A DNA stretch of 46,698 nt, taken from NCBI RefSeq assembly GCF_001440415.1, contig NZ_LLYA01000179.1:1-46698 (forward strand). Reading direction: 5' to 3'. Positions 25,489 to 34,455 of this stretch are shown piece after piece (position 1 is the stretch's first letter; each line of letters starts with the position of its first letter). Below the pieces are notes generated by a model. The model was not told the origin of the DNA. It did not search any database and saw only the letters and a program-made list of their open reading frames with translations. Source of the stretch: Bradyrhizobium retamae. Lineage in GTDB: Bacteria; Pseudomonadota; Alphaproteobacteria; Rhizobiales; Xanthobacteraceae. Position numbers and translations under genes: made by a program.

Positions 25489-26712
25489 CGTCACCGGCTT
25501 GTCGGAAATATCCCAGTCCTTGCCGTTGAAGATCGAGATGTAGAGCGTCTTCATCGGCGTGTAGTCCTCCGGCGTGTAGCTGTAGTTCACGCCGTCGAGG
25601 AAATAGGGCGAATGGAAGCCCGCCAGCGTCGTCGCCTGCTTGAGCACATTGGCGCGAGTGAGTTCATCGCCGCAACGGCGCAGGATCTCTGCCATCGACG
25701 CGACCTGGCCATAGCCGGCAAAGGCGATGGTGTTGTCAGGGTCGACATTGGGCAGATATTTCTTGCGCAACTCCTCGAACGCCATCACGTCGGGATCCTT
25801 CTCGAAGCGCGGCACGCCGACTTCCTTGGCGTAGCGGATGGCAACGATGCCGGTGGCATTCTCGAAACCGGCGGCACTGAGAATCGAACGGCCGGTCGAT
25901 CCCGCCGACAACAGGTGCAGCGGCTTCCAGCCGAGTTCAGCCACTTTGCGGATCGACTGCGACGACGCCTTGCCGGTCGAGATATTGTAGAAGACGTCAG
26001 CGCCGGATTTAGAGAGATTGATGATCTGCGAATCGATCGTCGGCTCCGTCAGATCGTAGGTCTGCTCCATTATCACTTTGGCCGTGCCGCCGGCATCCGC
26101 CAGCACCTTCTTGAAGGGACCGAGAAAATCGCGGCCGAAATCGTCGTTCTGGTAGAGGATGCCGATTTTTGCGTTCGGCTTCACGCTCACGACATGCCGG
26201 GCGAGAATGCGCGCTTCGGTCGGATAGAGCGGCAGGCCCGCCATGGTCCACTTGAAGTTCTTCGGGTCGTTCCATTTCGACGCGCCGGTATTGAGCAGCA
26301 ATTGCGGCACGCCCTTCGAATTGAGATATTTGTGCACGGCAGTCTGCGGCGCGGTGCCGAGCGAGCCGTACAGCGCCAGCACCTCCTCCTGCTCGACCAG
26401 CCGCCGCGTAGCCTCGACGCATTTCGGCGCGCTGTAACCATCGTCCATGGAGAAGAATTTCACCTTGCGTCCGTTGATGCCGCCCTTCTCGTTCAGCATC
26501 TCGAAATAGGCTTCGCCGACGCGGCCGAGCACACCGTAGAGCGAGCCGGGACCGGAATGCGGCACGGTCTGCCCGATCTTGATTTCGGTGTCGCTCGCAC
26601 CCGGATCGTATTTTTTCTCGGCGGCCCAGACGAACGGGGCGGGCAGCGTTGATGCAAAAGCGGCAGCGAGCGCGGTCGCGCCGAATTCACGGCGAGTCTG
26701 TTTCTTGTTCAT
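25483..26712 (-). CDS. ABC transporter substrate-binding protein, branched-chain amino acid type
   Basis: The 409-residue periplasmic protein binds a small solute for an ABC importer of the Liv type (Peripla_BP_6 family). The N terminus MNKKQTRREFGATALAAAF has a twin-arginine RREF followed by a hydrophobic stretch ending in PFVWA, indicating Tat export. The mature part starts DTEIKIGQTVPHSGPGS, typical of this family, with YQNDDFGRDFLGP and FAGYGQVASMAEILRRCG further on. The ligand is unknown. The chosen ATG has GGGAG eight bases upstream; the longer open frame to 26916 overlaps the next gene and is rejected. No permease or ATPase genes are adjacent, so it is an orphan binding protein. Confidence 0.92.
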   Translation of the reverse strand: MNKKQTRREFGATALAAAFASTLPAPFVWAAEKKYDPGASDTEIKIGQTVPHSGPGSLYGVLGRVGEAYFEMLNEKGGINGRKVKFFSMDDGYSAPKCVEATRRLVEQEEVLALYGSLGTAPQTAVHKYLNSKGVPQLLLNTGASKWNDPKNFKWTMAGLPLYPTEARILARHVVSVKPNAKIGILYQNDDFGRDFLGPFKKVLADAGGTAKVIMEQTYDLTEPTIDSQIINLSKSGADVFYNISTGKASSQSIRKVAELGWKPLHLLSAGSTGRSILSAAGFENATGIVAIRYAKEVGVPRFEKDPDVMAFEELRKKYLPNVDPDNTIAFAGYGQVASMAEILRRCGDELTRANVLKQATTLAGFHSPYFLDGVNYSYTPEDYTPMKTLYISIFNGKDWDISDKPVTE

Positions 26713-26819
26713 TGTGGTTTCTCCCTTATGGGAGCTTTGATCAGGCATTCCGGTGTCCCTGGCAATAGCTGACATGTCGCACGCAATCCCGCCATTCGCG
26801 GTGTGCGTAGCGCCTAGAC

Positions 26820-27746
26820 TCAAGTTTTCGCGGCGACGACGACCAGGCCAGGAACCGGCGCATGATCCTCGTTGCGGGCAGATAATTCTTCGAGGCGGGA
26901 TAACCGCAGGCCGCACCCCTCGACTGCCGCGCGCACGTAAGCCGCGGCGTGCGCGTAGCGGAGGCCGTGCCCGAGCCTGACCCCCTCACCGTCATGGGTT
27001 TCCGTGGTGAAGGCGATGAGACCGCCCGGCACCAACACGCGCGCTGCTTCAGCCAGCACGGGAGCGATGTCGGCGATATAAACCATGGCGTCCGCGGCAA
27101 GGATCAGGTCGGCGCTGGCCTCCCTCCTCGCGCGCAGGCCCTGCAGCATGTCCGCGACCTCCAGCTCCGCATAGAGGCCAGTGGCGCGCGCCCGCTCGAC
27201 CATGCGCGGCGACAGATCGACGCCGATGAAATGATCGACTTCCCTGGCAAACGCCGACGCCGCCAGCCCGGTGCCGCAGCCGAGGTCGATCGCGCGCTTG
27301 AAGAATGCCGGCTTGCGCTCGGCTGATCGCACCGCCAGCACCACCTTGAACAGCAGGGCCGGGCCGCGATAGCCGAGATCGTCCACCAGCGAGGATTCAA
27401 ACCGCGGCGCATACTGGTCGAACAGCGTTTGCACATAGGCTTGCGGCATGGCGGTCAATGGTTCGGCGCCGAGCCGCATCAATCGAAGTCCGGCGCCACG
27501 GCGGTCGCCGGGATCGCTGGCCTGGGCCTGGCGAAACGCCGAGATCGCCGCGTCATGCTCACCTAGTTGCTCGCGGATATCGGCGAGCGTGAACCAGGCG
27601 GAGGTGAAATTCGGCGCCAGTTCAATCGCCTGCATCAGCAGATCGGCGGCGGCCGCAAGATCGCCCTTCAATTGCAGATCGCGCGCGAATTCGAACCGGC
27701 GGTCGGCCATCAGATCGCCGGAAGACAGAAACAGGCGGGCAGGCAT
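26820..27746 (-). CDS. TPR-containing SAM-dependent methyltransferase (COG4976-like)
   Basis: The 308-residue protein joins two tetratricopeptide repeats (about residues 15-85, with GDLAAAADLLMQAIELAPN and GEHDAAISAFRQAQASDP) to a class I methyltransferase domain. The SAM-binding motif AIDLGCGTGLAASAF lies near 150-165, followed by FIGVDLSPRMVERAR and LILAADAMVYIAD. The target molecule is unknown; the TPR part suggests a protein substrate or partner. It lies inside the split DNA-repair locus but on the strand of the substrate-binding protein, 107 bases upstream of it. An alternative start is the ATG at 27710. Confidence 0.85.
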   Translation of the reverse strand: MPARLFLSSGDLMADRRFEFARDLQLKGDLAAAADLLMQAIELAPNFTSAWFTLADIREQLGEHDAAISAFRQAQASDPGDRRGAGLRLMRLGAEPLTAMPQAYVQTLFDQYAPRFESSLVDDLGYRGPALLFKVVLAVRSAERKPAFFKRAIDLGCGTGLAASAFAREVDHFIGVDLSPRMVERARATGLYAELEVADMLQGLRARREASADLILAADAMVYIADIAPVLAEAARVLVPGGLIAFTTETHDGEGVRLGHGLRYAHAAAYVRAAVEGCGLRLSRLEELSARNEDHAPVPGLVVVAAKT

Positions 27747-27760
27747 GGGTTCCGAAGCTT

Positions 27761-27846
27761 GTCATTGCCCGGGGCTTGACCCGGCAATCCATCATAAAAA
27801 GTAGACTGTTCAAAAGATGGATGCGCGGGTCAAGCCCCCGCATGAC
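27761..27846. repeat. Palindromic repeat with GGCTTGACCCG arms
   Basis: GTCATTGCCCGGGGCTTGAC at the left pairs with GTCAAGCCCCCGCATGAC at the right; inner GGCAATCCATC faces GATGGATGCGC. The loop is AT-rich (CATAAAAAGTAGACTG). It fills the divergent gap between the methyltransferase and exonuclease genes, so promoters of both must lie in or beside it. Confidence 0.75.
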
Positions 27847-27898
27847 AGCTAAACATCACACGGCTGAACATCGCGGGGAGACGCCCTATATAAGCCGG

Positions 27899-28936
27899 AT
27901 GCGTCCGCATGACATCCTGTTGCCAGTTGCCGCCGGCCTGTGCTGCAAGCCGGGCGGCTTCCATATCGATCCCGTTCGCCCGGTCGAGCGCGCCGTAATT
28001 ACCCATGGCCATTCCGACCACGCCCGGCCGGGCCATGGCGCCGTGCTCGCCACGCAGGAAACGCTCGACATGATGCGGCTGCGCTATGGCGACAATTTTG
28101 CGGGCAGCACGCAGGCCATTCGCTATGGCGAAGAGGTCAGCCTCGGCAACGTCAAGATCAAGTTTCACCCGGCGGGCCACGTACTGGGCTCGGCGCAGAT
28201 CGCCGTTTCCTACAAGGACCTCTGCATCGTTGCATCCGGCGACTACAAGGACGCGATCGATCCGACCTGTACGCCATTCGAAGTCGTGCCCTGCGACGTC
28301 TTCATCACCGAGGCCACCTTCGGCCTTCCGGTGTTCCGCCATGGCGATGCGGCGGACGAAGTGAAAAAGCTACTCGCGTCCGTGGCGCTGTTTCCGGAAC
28401 GCGCGCATCTGGTCGGGGCCTATTCACTCGGCAAAGCGCAGCGCGTGATCGCGCTGTTGCGCAAGCAAGGCTATGACGCGCCGGTCTATCTGCATGGCGC
28501 GATGGAAGGGATCACGCGCTACTATGAGAGCCGCGGCGTTGCGCTCGGCGAGCTGCGGCTGGTGAAGGGCATGAAGAAGGCCGATCTCGCCGGCACCATC
28601 ACGCTGGCGCCGCCGACGGCTACCTCTGACATTTGGACGCGGCGATTTCCCGATCCGGTCACGGCGTTTGCCTCGGGCTGGATGCGGGTGCGGGCCCGCG
28701 CCCGCCAGCGCGGCGTCGAACTGCCGCTGGTGATTTCCGACCACGCCGACTGGGACGGGCTGACCGCCACCATCGCGGCCACCGGGGCCGGCGAGGTCTG
28801 GGTCACGCACGGCCAGGAAGACGCGCTGGTGCATTGGTGCAGGGTGCGCGGGCTTGCCGCGCGGCCGCTCGATCTGGTCGGCTACGGTGACGAGGAGGAA
28901 CACGAGTTGGTGGCGGCCGACGAGGCCGAGACATGA
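27899..28936 (+). CDS. Ligase-associated DNA damage response exonuclease (MBL fold)
   Basis: The 345-residue protein is a metallo-beta-lactamase/beta-CASP-like nuclease of the ligase-associated repair set. It starts RPHDILLPVAAGLCCKPGG and has the metal motif THGHSDHARPGH near residue 40, FHPAGHVLGSAQI, ASGDYKD, FITEATFG and a late ISDHADWDG. It should process DNA ends before ligation. Its stop overlaps the ligase start by four bases (ATGA), so the two are translationally coupled. The open frame extends upstream to 27776 through a palindromic repeat; the ATG at 27899 matches where the family begins, though its ribosome binding site is poor. Confidence 0.93.
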   Translation: MRPHDILLPVAAGLCCKPGGFHIDPVRPVERAVITHGHSDHARPGHGAVLATQETLDMMRLRYGDNFAGSTQAIRYGEEVSLGNVKIKFHPAGHVLGSAQIAVSYKDLCIVASGDYKDAIDPTCTPFEVVPCDVFITEATFGLPVFRHGDAADEVKKLLASVALFPERAHLVGAYSLGKAQRVIALLRKQGYDAPVYLHGAMEGITRYYESRGVALGELRLVKGMKKADLAGTITLAPPTATSDIWTRRFPDPVTAFASGWMRVRARARQRGVELPLVISDHADWDGLTATIAATGAGEVWVTHGQEDALVHWCRVRGLAARPLDLVGYGDEEEHELVAADEAET

Positions 28937-30804
28937 ACCGCTTTGCCGAACTGCTTGACCGACTCGCCTACGAGCCCGGCCGCAACAACAAGCTGCGGCT
29001 GATCACCGCCTATTTCCGCGACACGCCCGATCCCGACCGCGGCTACGCGCTGGCGGCGCTGACCGGCGCGCTGTCGTTCAAACATGCGAAGCCGGGGCTT
29101 GTTCGCGACCTGATCATGGATCGTACCGATCCGGTGTTGTTCGGACTGTCTTACGATTATGTCGGCGACTTATCCGAGACGGTCGCGCTGATGTGGCCCA
29201 AGGGCGGAGAAAACTACCGCGAGTCTTTGCTGGGCCACCCCACTCCCCAGCCCTCCCGCGCAAGGGGGGAGGGAGCGCAGCTGCACGCTGGGCTGCCACC
29301 GCGAACAAAATCCAGAGCCACAATCGAGACTCTCGCCGTTCCCTCCCCCCTTGCGGGGGCCGAGGCGAGCGAAGCTCGCTCTCGAGGTCAGGGAGAGGGG
29401 TATCCCACGGGTGGTCTCAACGTTGACCCGCGACGCCACAACAACCCGCCTCCCCCCACCCTCTGCGAAGTCATCACGACGCTTCGCACGCTCGGCAAGA
29501 CCGAACTGCCAAGCCAGCTCGCGCGCTGGCTCGATGAGCTCGACGAGACCGGCCGCTGGGCGCTGCTAAAGCTCGTCACCGGCGCGATGCGGATCGGGAT
29601 TTCGGCGCGGCTGGCGAAGACGGCCGCAGCGGCTTTGGGCGACAAGGACCCCCACGAGATCGAGCTGATCTGGCCGGGGCTCGCCCCGCCCTATCTCGAC
29701 CTGTTCGCCTGGCTGGAAGGCCACGGCGAAAAGCCGGTCAACCGCGATCCGGCGCCGTTCCGCCCGGTGATGCTGGCGCACGCGATCGAGGATACAGATT
29801 TCGCCAGTCTCGATCCGGCCGATTTCATCGCGGAATGGAAATGGGACGGCATTCGCGTGCAGGCAGTAAGCGGTCGCGATGAGCGCGGGCACACGCAGGC
29901 GCGGCTCTACTCGCGAACTGGCGAGGACATCACCAACAGCTTTCCCGACCTCCTGCCGTCGCTGCATCTGCCCGGCGCGATCGACGGCGAACTGCTGGTG
30001 CTGCGCGATGGCCGCGTGCAGACCTTCAACGTATTGCAGCAGCGGCTCAATCGAAAAGTCGTCTCGCCGAGATTGACCAAGGATTTTCCGATCCACCTGC
30101 GCGCCTACGACCTGCTCGGCGACGATGAGAACGACCTGCGCGAATTACCGTTTGTCGAGCGCCGGGCGCATCTCGAGGCGTTCGTCAGGAAGCTGAACGA
30201 TCCACGCATCGATTTGTCGCCAACGATCGTCTTCGACAGTTGGGATGCGCTGATCGCCGCGCGTGCCGACCCCGCCAGCGCCGGAGCCGGCGAGGATGCC
30301 GATGCCGTCGAGGGCGTGATGCTCAAGCGCCGCGACGCGCCCTATCTGCCGGGCCGGCCCAAGGGCCAGTGGTGGAAATGGAAGCGCGATCCGCACATCA
30401 TCGACGCCGTGCTGATGTATGCGCAGCGCGGCCACGGCAAGCGCTCGTCCTATTATTCGGATTACACGTTCGGCGTCTGGACCTCGGGGGAAGATGGCGA
30501 GCAACTGGTGCCGGTCGGCAAGGCCTATTTCGGGTTCACCGATGAAGAACTGTTGCAGATCGACCGTTTCGTCCGCCGCAACACAACCGAAAAGTTCGGC
30601 CCGGTCCGCCATGTCGTGCATGAGCCGGACCAGGGGCTGGTGCTGGAAGTGGCATTCGAGGGGTTGGCGCGCTCGCCGCGGCACAAATCCGGCGTTGCGA
30701 TGCGGTTTCCGCGCATCAGCCGGCTGCGCTGGGACAAGCCGCCGCGCGAGGCCGACCGGCTGGAAACGCTGGAACGGATGTTGAAGGACGTGACGGCCAA
30801 TTAA
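28933..30804 (+). CDS. ATP-dependent DNA ligase of the ligase-associated repair set
   Basis: The 623-residue enzyme seals nicks using ATP. The adenylated lysine is Lys303 in EWKWDGIRVQAV (the KxDG motif). Downstream are YSRTGEDIT (RxG motif), DGELLV, GVMLKRRDAPY and WWKWKRD (motif V). The C-terminal OB domain contains LVLEVAFEGLARSPRHKSG. NCBI calls this family cisplatin damage response ATP-dependent DNA ligase. Its N-terminal DNA-binding domain (LTGALSFKHAKPGLVRDLI; later LLKLVTGAMRIGISARLAK) is interrupted by about 76 extra residues (97-172) that look repeat-derived. I expect relatives to be shorter by about that amount. It overlaps the exonuclease gene and forms an operon with it. Confidence 0.94.
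   Translation: MNRFAELLDRLAYEPGRNNKLRLITAYFRDTPDPDRGYALAALTGALSFKHAKPGLVRDLIMDRTDPVLFGLSYDYVGDLSETVALMWPKGGENYRESLLGHPTPQPSRARGEGAQLHAGLPPRTKSRATIETLAVPSPLAGAEASEARSRGQGEGYPTGGLNVDPRRHNNPPPPTLCEVITTLRTLGKTELPSQLARWLDELDETGRWALLKLVTGAMRIGISARLAKTAAAALGDKDPHEIELIWPGLAPPYLDLFAWLEGHGEKPVNRDPAPFRPVMLAHAIEDTDFASLDPADFIAEWKWDGIRVQAVSGRDERGHTQARLYSRTGEDITNSFPDLLPSLHLPGAIDGELLVLRDGRVQTFNVLQQRLNRKVVSPRLTKDFPIHLRAYDLLGDDENDLRELPFVERRAHLEAFVRKLNDPRIDLSPTIVFDSWDALIAARADPASAGAGEDADAVEGVMLKRRDAPYLPGRPKGQWWKWKRDPHIIDAVLMYAQRGHGKRSSYYSDYTFGVWTSGEDGEQLVPVGKAYFGFTDEELLQIDRFVRRNTTEKFGPVRHVVHEPDQGLVLEVAFEGLARSPRHKSGVAMRFPRISRLRWDKPPREADRLETLERMLKDVTAN
29221..29449. repeat. In-frame palindromic-repeat insertion within the ligase gene
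   Basis: The stretch encodes low-complexity Pro/Gly/Arg/Ser-rich sequence (for example GHPTPQPSRARGEGAQ and SPLAGAEASEARSRGQGEG) inside the DNA-binding domain. It contains at least two palindromes: CCCTCCC-GGGAGGG at 29251-29273, and a CCCTCCCCCC ... GGGAGAGGGG pair at 29341-29400 enclosing GCGAGC-GAA-GCTCGC (29365-29379). The frame remains open. Edges are approximate. Confidence 0.72.
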
Positions 30805-30897
30805 CATTCCGCAGGCGCAGGGCCATTGACCGATATGAGCGGGTTCCCCATGTGCTCCGCGGTGCCTATAATGCGGACGACCCGCAAGGAGAAACCG

Positions 30898-31200
30898 ATG
30901 CCCAACGACGTCCGAGACCTGCCGGCCAGCCATGACGGCCTGTATCGTTTTCTCGGCGGCTCGCCGCTGTCGGTGGCGTTCCGGCTGATCCTGTTGTCGA
31001 TCCTGGTCGGCGTGGTGCTCGCCGCCATCGGGTTCGATCCCTGGAATATCCTGCACAGCATCCGCATGCTGTTCCAGCGGCTGTGGGATCTCGGGTTCGA
31101 CGCCGTCAACTGGCTGTGGCGCTACTTCCTGCTCGGCGCTGTGATAGTGGTCCCGATCTGGCTGCTGTCGCGGCTGTTCGGCGCCCCGCGCGGGCGATAG
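30898..31200 (+). CDS. Small two-TM membrane protein (DUF6460-like)
   Basis: The 100-residue protein has two hydrophobic segments (AFRLILLSILVGVVLAAIGF and YFLLGAVIVVPIWLLSRLFG) and a short charged N terminus (PNDVRDLPASHDGLYRFLGG). It matches, as far as I recall, a small alphaproteobacterial family of unknown function. AAGGAG lies six bases before the ATG; an earlier in-frame ATG at 30826 lacks this. It follows the ligase gene by 93 bases on the same strand and may be co-transcribed. Confidence 0.75.
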   Translation: MPNDVRDLPASHDGLYRFLGGSPLSVAFRLILLSILVGVVLAAIGFDPWNILHSIRMLFQRLWDLGFDAVNWLWRYFLLGAVIVVPIWLLSRLFGAPRGR

Positions 31201-31224
31201 TTACTCGTTGGGCGGTGGCGGCCG

Positions 31225-31959
31225 ATGCAATTGCGATTTGTCGGCTGCGGCGATGCGCTCGGCTCCGGTGGCAGGTACAACACCTGCTTTCACGTCACGG
31301 GTAGCCGCGTCAATTTCCTGATCGATTGCGGCGCGTCGTCGCTGCCGGCGCTGAAGCGGCTCGGCATTGCGCGCGACGAGATCGATCTGATCCTGATCAC
31401 GCATTTCCACGGCGACCATTTTGGCGGCCTGCCGTTCCTGCTGCTGGATGCGCAGTTCACACGACGTTCGCGCCCGCTCGTCATTGCCGGCCCGCAAGGG
31501 ACCGAGACAAAACTCGCTAGCCTGATGGAAGCGCTGTTCGAGCATTCATCGAAGACAAGACAGCGTTTTGATCTCTCGGTTGTCGCGCTTGAACCGGAGC
31601 AAAGCCGCACGTTCGGCGACGTCAAAGTCACGCCCTATCCCGTCGTTCATGGCGAATCCGGTGGGCCATTCCTGGCGTATCGCGTCGAGGCGGAGGGCCG
31701 CGTCATCGCCTACAGCGCCGACACCGAGTGGACGGAGACGCTGATCCCGGCGGGGCGCGACGCCGACCTGTTCGTCGCCGAGGCATATTACTTTGACAAG
31801 ATCGTCAAGAACCATCTGAGCCTGAAAACGCTCGCAGCGCATCTGCCCGAGATCAACCCGAAACGGCTGGTGCTCACGCATATGAGCGACGACATGCTCG
31901 GGCGGCTGGGCGAACTGCCCTATACCGCTGCCCATGACGGCATGGTCGTCGAGCTCTAG
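31225..31959 (+). CDS. MBL-fold metallo-hydrolase, RNase Z-like
   Basis: The 244-residue protein has the canonical metal motif THFHGDHFGG near residue 60, preceded by FLIDCGASSLPAL, then VVHGESGGPFLAYRVE, AYSADTEWTE and a final LTHMSDDML. These are the RNase Z/ElaC-like motifs, but it lacks the long exosite arm of true tRNase Z, so a phosphodiesterase or lactonase role is equally possible. It lies 24 bases after the small membrane protein gene and two bases before the MATE gene, suggesting a common transcript. Confidence 0.87.
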   Translation: MQLRFVGCGDALGSGGRYNTCFHVTGSRVNFLIDCGASSLPALKRLGIARDEIDLILITHFHGDHFGGLPFLLLDAQFTRRSRPLVIAGPQGTETKLASLMEALFEHSSKTRQRFDLSVVALEPEQSRTFGDVKVTPYPVVHGESGGPFLAYRVEAEGRVIAYSADTEWTETLIPAGRDADLFVAEAYYFDKIVKNHLSLKTLAAHLPEINPKRLVLTHMSDDMLGRLGELPYTAAHDGMVVEL

Positions 31960-31961
31960 GT

Positions 31962-33284
31962 ATGCATTCGCCCCTAGCTCCGTCGAAAGTCACCACGGCA
32001 CAGGTGCTTGCGATCGCGGGTCCCGCGATGGTCGCAAACCTGACCACGCCGCTGATCGGTATCGTCTCGACCACGGCGATCGGGCGGCTCGGCGACGCCA
32101 CGCTGCTCGGCGGCGTGGCCTTGGCCTCGGTACTGTTCGACTGCATGTTCTGGCTGTTCGGGTTCCTGCGCATGAGCACAGTCGCCTTTACGGCGCAATC
32201 GCTCGGCGCCGGCGAGACGACGGAGCTACGCGCCATCCTGGCACGCGGGCTGATCGTGGCGGCACTGGTCGGCGCGGCGCTGATCGCTCTGCAGATCCCG
32301 CTCGCCACCGTTCTGCTCAACACCATGGGCGGCAGTGAGAGCGTCACGCTCGCAGCGAAAACCTACTTCGTCATCCGGATCTGGTCGGCGCCGCTGGCGC
32401 TCGGCAATTATGTGGTGCTGGGATGGCTGGTCGGGCAGGCCCGGGCCAAGCTGGCGCTCGGCACGCAGATCACGATCAATCTCATCAACGTGGCGGCGAC
32501 CGTCGTGCTGGTGCTGGCGCTCGACTTCGGAATTGCCGGTGCTGCAATCGCCGCGCTGATCGCGGAAGCCGCAGGCCTGATGCTCGGATTGCAGATCGCC
32601 CGCCGGCTTTCGAAAGGGCAATTCGGGGTTTCCCGCGCGATGCTGTTCGATCCGGCCAAGCTGATGCGCATGCTCTCGGTCAACCGCGACATCATGATCC
32701 GCACCGCGTCGCTGATCGCGGCGTTTTTGTTCTTCACCGCACAGGGGGCGCGCGCCGGCGACCTGACGCTCGCCGCCAATGCCGTGCTGAACAATTTTCT
32801 GCTGTTCGGCGCCTTTTTCCTCGATGGCCTCGCCAACGCCGCCGAGCAGCTCTGCGGCCGGGCCTATGGCGCCCGCAACAAGGCGGCCTTCGCAGGCGCC
32901 GTCAAGCTCGTCGTCATGTGGGGCTTTGGCTTCGCGCTCGCGGTCGCCGCCTTCTTCCTGCTGTTCGGGCCCGCGTTTGTCGACATGATGACGGCAAGCG
33001 TGGAGGTGCGGCGCATCGCGCGCGACTATTTGCCGTTCGTGATTTTTGCGCCGTTGCTCGGCGTGTTCGCCTTTGCCTTTGACGGGATCTACATCGGGGC
33101 CACCTGGGCGCGCGACATGCGCAATCTGATGGTGGCTTCGCTGGTGATCTTCCTCACCGCGTGGTTTGCGCTGCGCTCGTTTGGCAATGCCGGACTGTGG
33201 GGCGCGCTACTGGTTCATTACGCCGCGCGCGGTGGGTTAGAGGCGCTGCGGTATCCGGCGCTGTTGAGGAAGTCGTTTGGATGA
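31962..33284 (+). CDS. MATE-family efflux transporter
   Basis: The 440-residue membrane protein has about twelve hydrophobic segments in two MATE repeats. The first begins QVLAIAGPAMVANLTTPLIG with STTAIGRLGDATLLGGVALA. The second begins near residue 230 with MLSVNRDIMIRTASLIAAFL and has NAVLNNFLLFGAFFLDGLAN plus AEQLCGRAYGARN. This layout resembles the DinF branch. It should export cationic drugs or metabolites using Na+ or H+. Only two bases separate it from the preceding hydrolase stop, so the two are probably co-translated. Confidence 0.93.
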   Translation: MHSPLAPSKVTTAQVLAIAGPAMVANLTTPLIGIVSTTAIGRLGDATLLGGVALASVLFDCMFWLFGFLRMSTVAFTAQSLGAGETTELRAILARGLIVAALVGAALIALQIPLATVLLNTMGGSESVTLAAKTYFVIRIWSAPLALGNYVVLGWLVGQARAKLALGTQITINLINVAATVVLVLALDFGIAGAAIAALIAEAAGLMLGLQIARRLSKGQFGVSRAMLFDPAKLMRMLSVNRDIMIRTASLIAAFLFFTAQGARAGDLTLAANAVLNNFLLFGAFFLDGLANAAEQLCGRAYGARNKAAFAGAVKLVVMWGFGFALAVAAFFLLFGPAFVDMMTASVEVRRIARDYLPFVIFAPLLGVFAFAFDGIYIGATWARDMRNLMVASLVIFLTAWFALRSFGNAGLWGALLVHYAARGGLEALRYPALLRKSFG

Positions 33285-33285
33285 G

Positions 33286-33355
33286 AAGCGCGACCTCGCC
33301 CGGCGCTTGCGGGGAGAAGGTCGGGCTGAGGGCCAGGGAGGCGCTTGCGCGAAGA
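33286..33355. repeat. C-rich palindromic repeat remnant
   Basis: GCGACCTCGCCCGGCGCTTG, CGGGGAGAAGGTCGGGCTGAGGG resembles the other C-rich palindromes here but its arms are degenerate. It lies between convergent MATE and pyrD genes. Confidence 0.5.
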
Positions 33356-33357
33356 GC

Positions 33358-34455
33358 CTACCTCACCGGCCAGTCCTCGGCGGTAATCGTCGCTGCATCC
33401 GCGCCCACGATCTCCGACAGCGAATCACGCCCCGTGCGCAGCAAGGTCGAGGCGAGATCGTTTTTGATGTCGTCGACGAGACCAAGTCCCTTGTAGACCA
33501 GCGACGAATAGATCTGGATCAGGCTGGCGCCGGCGCGGATTTTGGTCAGCGCCGCGCCGCCGGAGTCGATGCCGCCGACGCCGATCAACGGAAACGCGCC
33601 CTCGGTGCGGACATAGGTCTCCGCCACCATGCGGGTCGATAGTCGAAACAGCGGCCGTCCGGACAGTCCGCCCTGCTCTTTCGCACGGGCCTGTTCGCGC
33701 AGTATCGAAGGGCGCGCCAGCGTGGTGTTGGCGACGATCATGCCGTCGACGCGGCGCGAGCGCGCGATGTGCACGACGTCGTCGAGTTCGGCGAGGCTGA
33801 GATCGGGCGCGATCTTCAGCAGCACCGGCGAATCCCCGGCATTCTTCCGCACCCGTTCGCGCGCATCGATCACCTTGGCGAGCAGTTCGTCGAGCGCTGC
33901 CGCTTGCTGCAAATTGCGCAGGCCCGGCGTGTTCGGCGAGGAGACGTTGACGGTGAAATAGCTCGCGACCGGAGCAAAGGTCTCGATCAGCTTGACATAA
34001 TCGGCCACACGGTCGGAGGAATCCTTGTTCGCCCCGACATTGACGCCGATAATGCCGCCATGGTGGGCGCGCGCCGCCAGCCGGCGCAATGCGGCTTCGG
34101 CGCCGTCATTGTTGAAGCCCATGCGGTTGATCACGGCTTCATCCCGCTCGAGCCGAAACAGCCGCGGCCGCGGATTGCCGCCCTGCGGCTTCGGGGTCAC
34201 CGTGCCGATCTCGACAAAGCCGAAGCCGAGCCGCAACAGCGCGTCGGGCACTTCCGCGCTCTTGTCGAAGCCCGCGGCCATGCCGATCGGATTGGGAAAA
34301 TTCAAGCCGAAGGCGCGTACCGCCAGTTTGTGGTCGTCGGCGCGCGGCCTGACCGACGGCAGTAGCCGCAGGCCCTGGATCGCCATGCGATGCGCGTCCT
34401 CCGGATCGAACCAGCGCAACAGCGGCAGCGAGAAGGCGTCGAAAGCGCGGATCAC
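33358..34455 (-). CDS. pyrD: Dihydroorotate dehydrogenase (quinone), class 2
   Basis: The 365-residue FMN enzyme oxidises dihydroorotate to orotate in pyrimidine synthesis and passes electrons to membrane quinone. The class 2 N-terminal helical extension (DAFSLPLLRWFDPEDAHRMA) is present, then NPIGMAAGFDKSAEV, IGTVTPKPQGGNPRPRLFRL, the catalytic-serine region TVNVSSPNTPGLRNLQ, LLKIAPDLSL and the FMN-phosphate loop IGVGGIDSGGAAL. It starts at GTG and overlaps the DUF952 stop by four bases (GTGA). Confidence 0.96.
   Translation of the reverse strand: MIRAFDAFSLPLLRWFDPEDAHRMAIQGLRLLPSVRPRADDHKLAVRAFGLNFPNPIGMAAGFDKSAEVPDALLRLGFGFVEIGTVTPKPQGGNPRPRLFRLERDEAVINRMGFNNDGAEAALRRLAARAHHGGIIGVNVGANKDSSDRVADYVKLIETFAPVASYFTVNVSSPNTPGLRNLQQAAALDELLAKVIDARERVRKNAGDSPVLLKIAPDLSLAELDDVVHIARSRRVDGMIVANTTLARPSILREQARAKEQGGLSGRPLFRLSTRMVAETYVRTEGAFPLIGVGGIDSGGAALTKIRAGASLIQIYSSLVYKGLGLVDDIKNDLASTLLRTGRDSLSEIVGADAATITAEDWPVR

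Noticed and set aside
26713..26916. 68-residue N-terminal extension of the substrate-binding protein
   Set aside because: The Tat signal peptide begins at the ATG at 26712 with a good ribosome binding site, and the extension overlaps the methyltransferase coding sequence.
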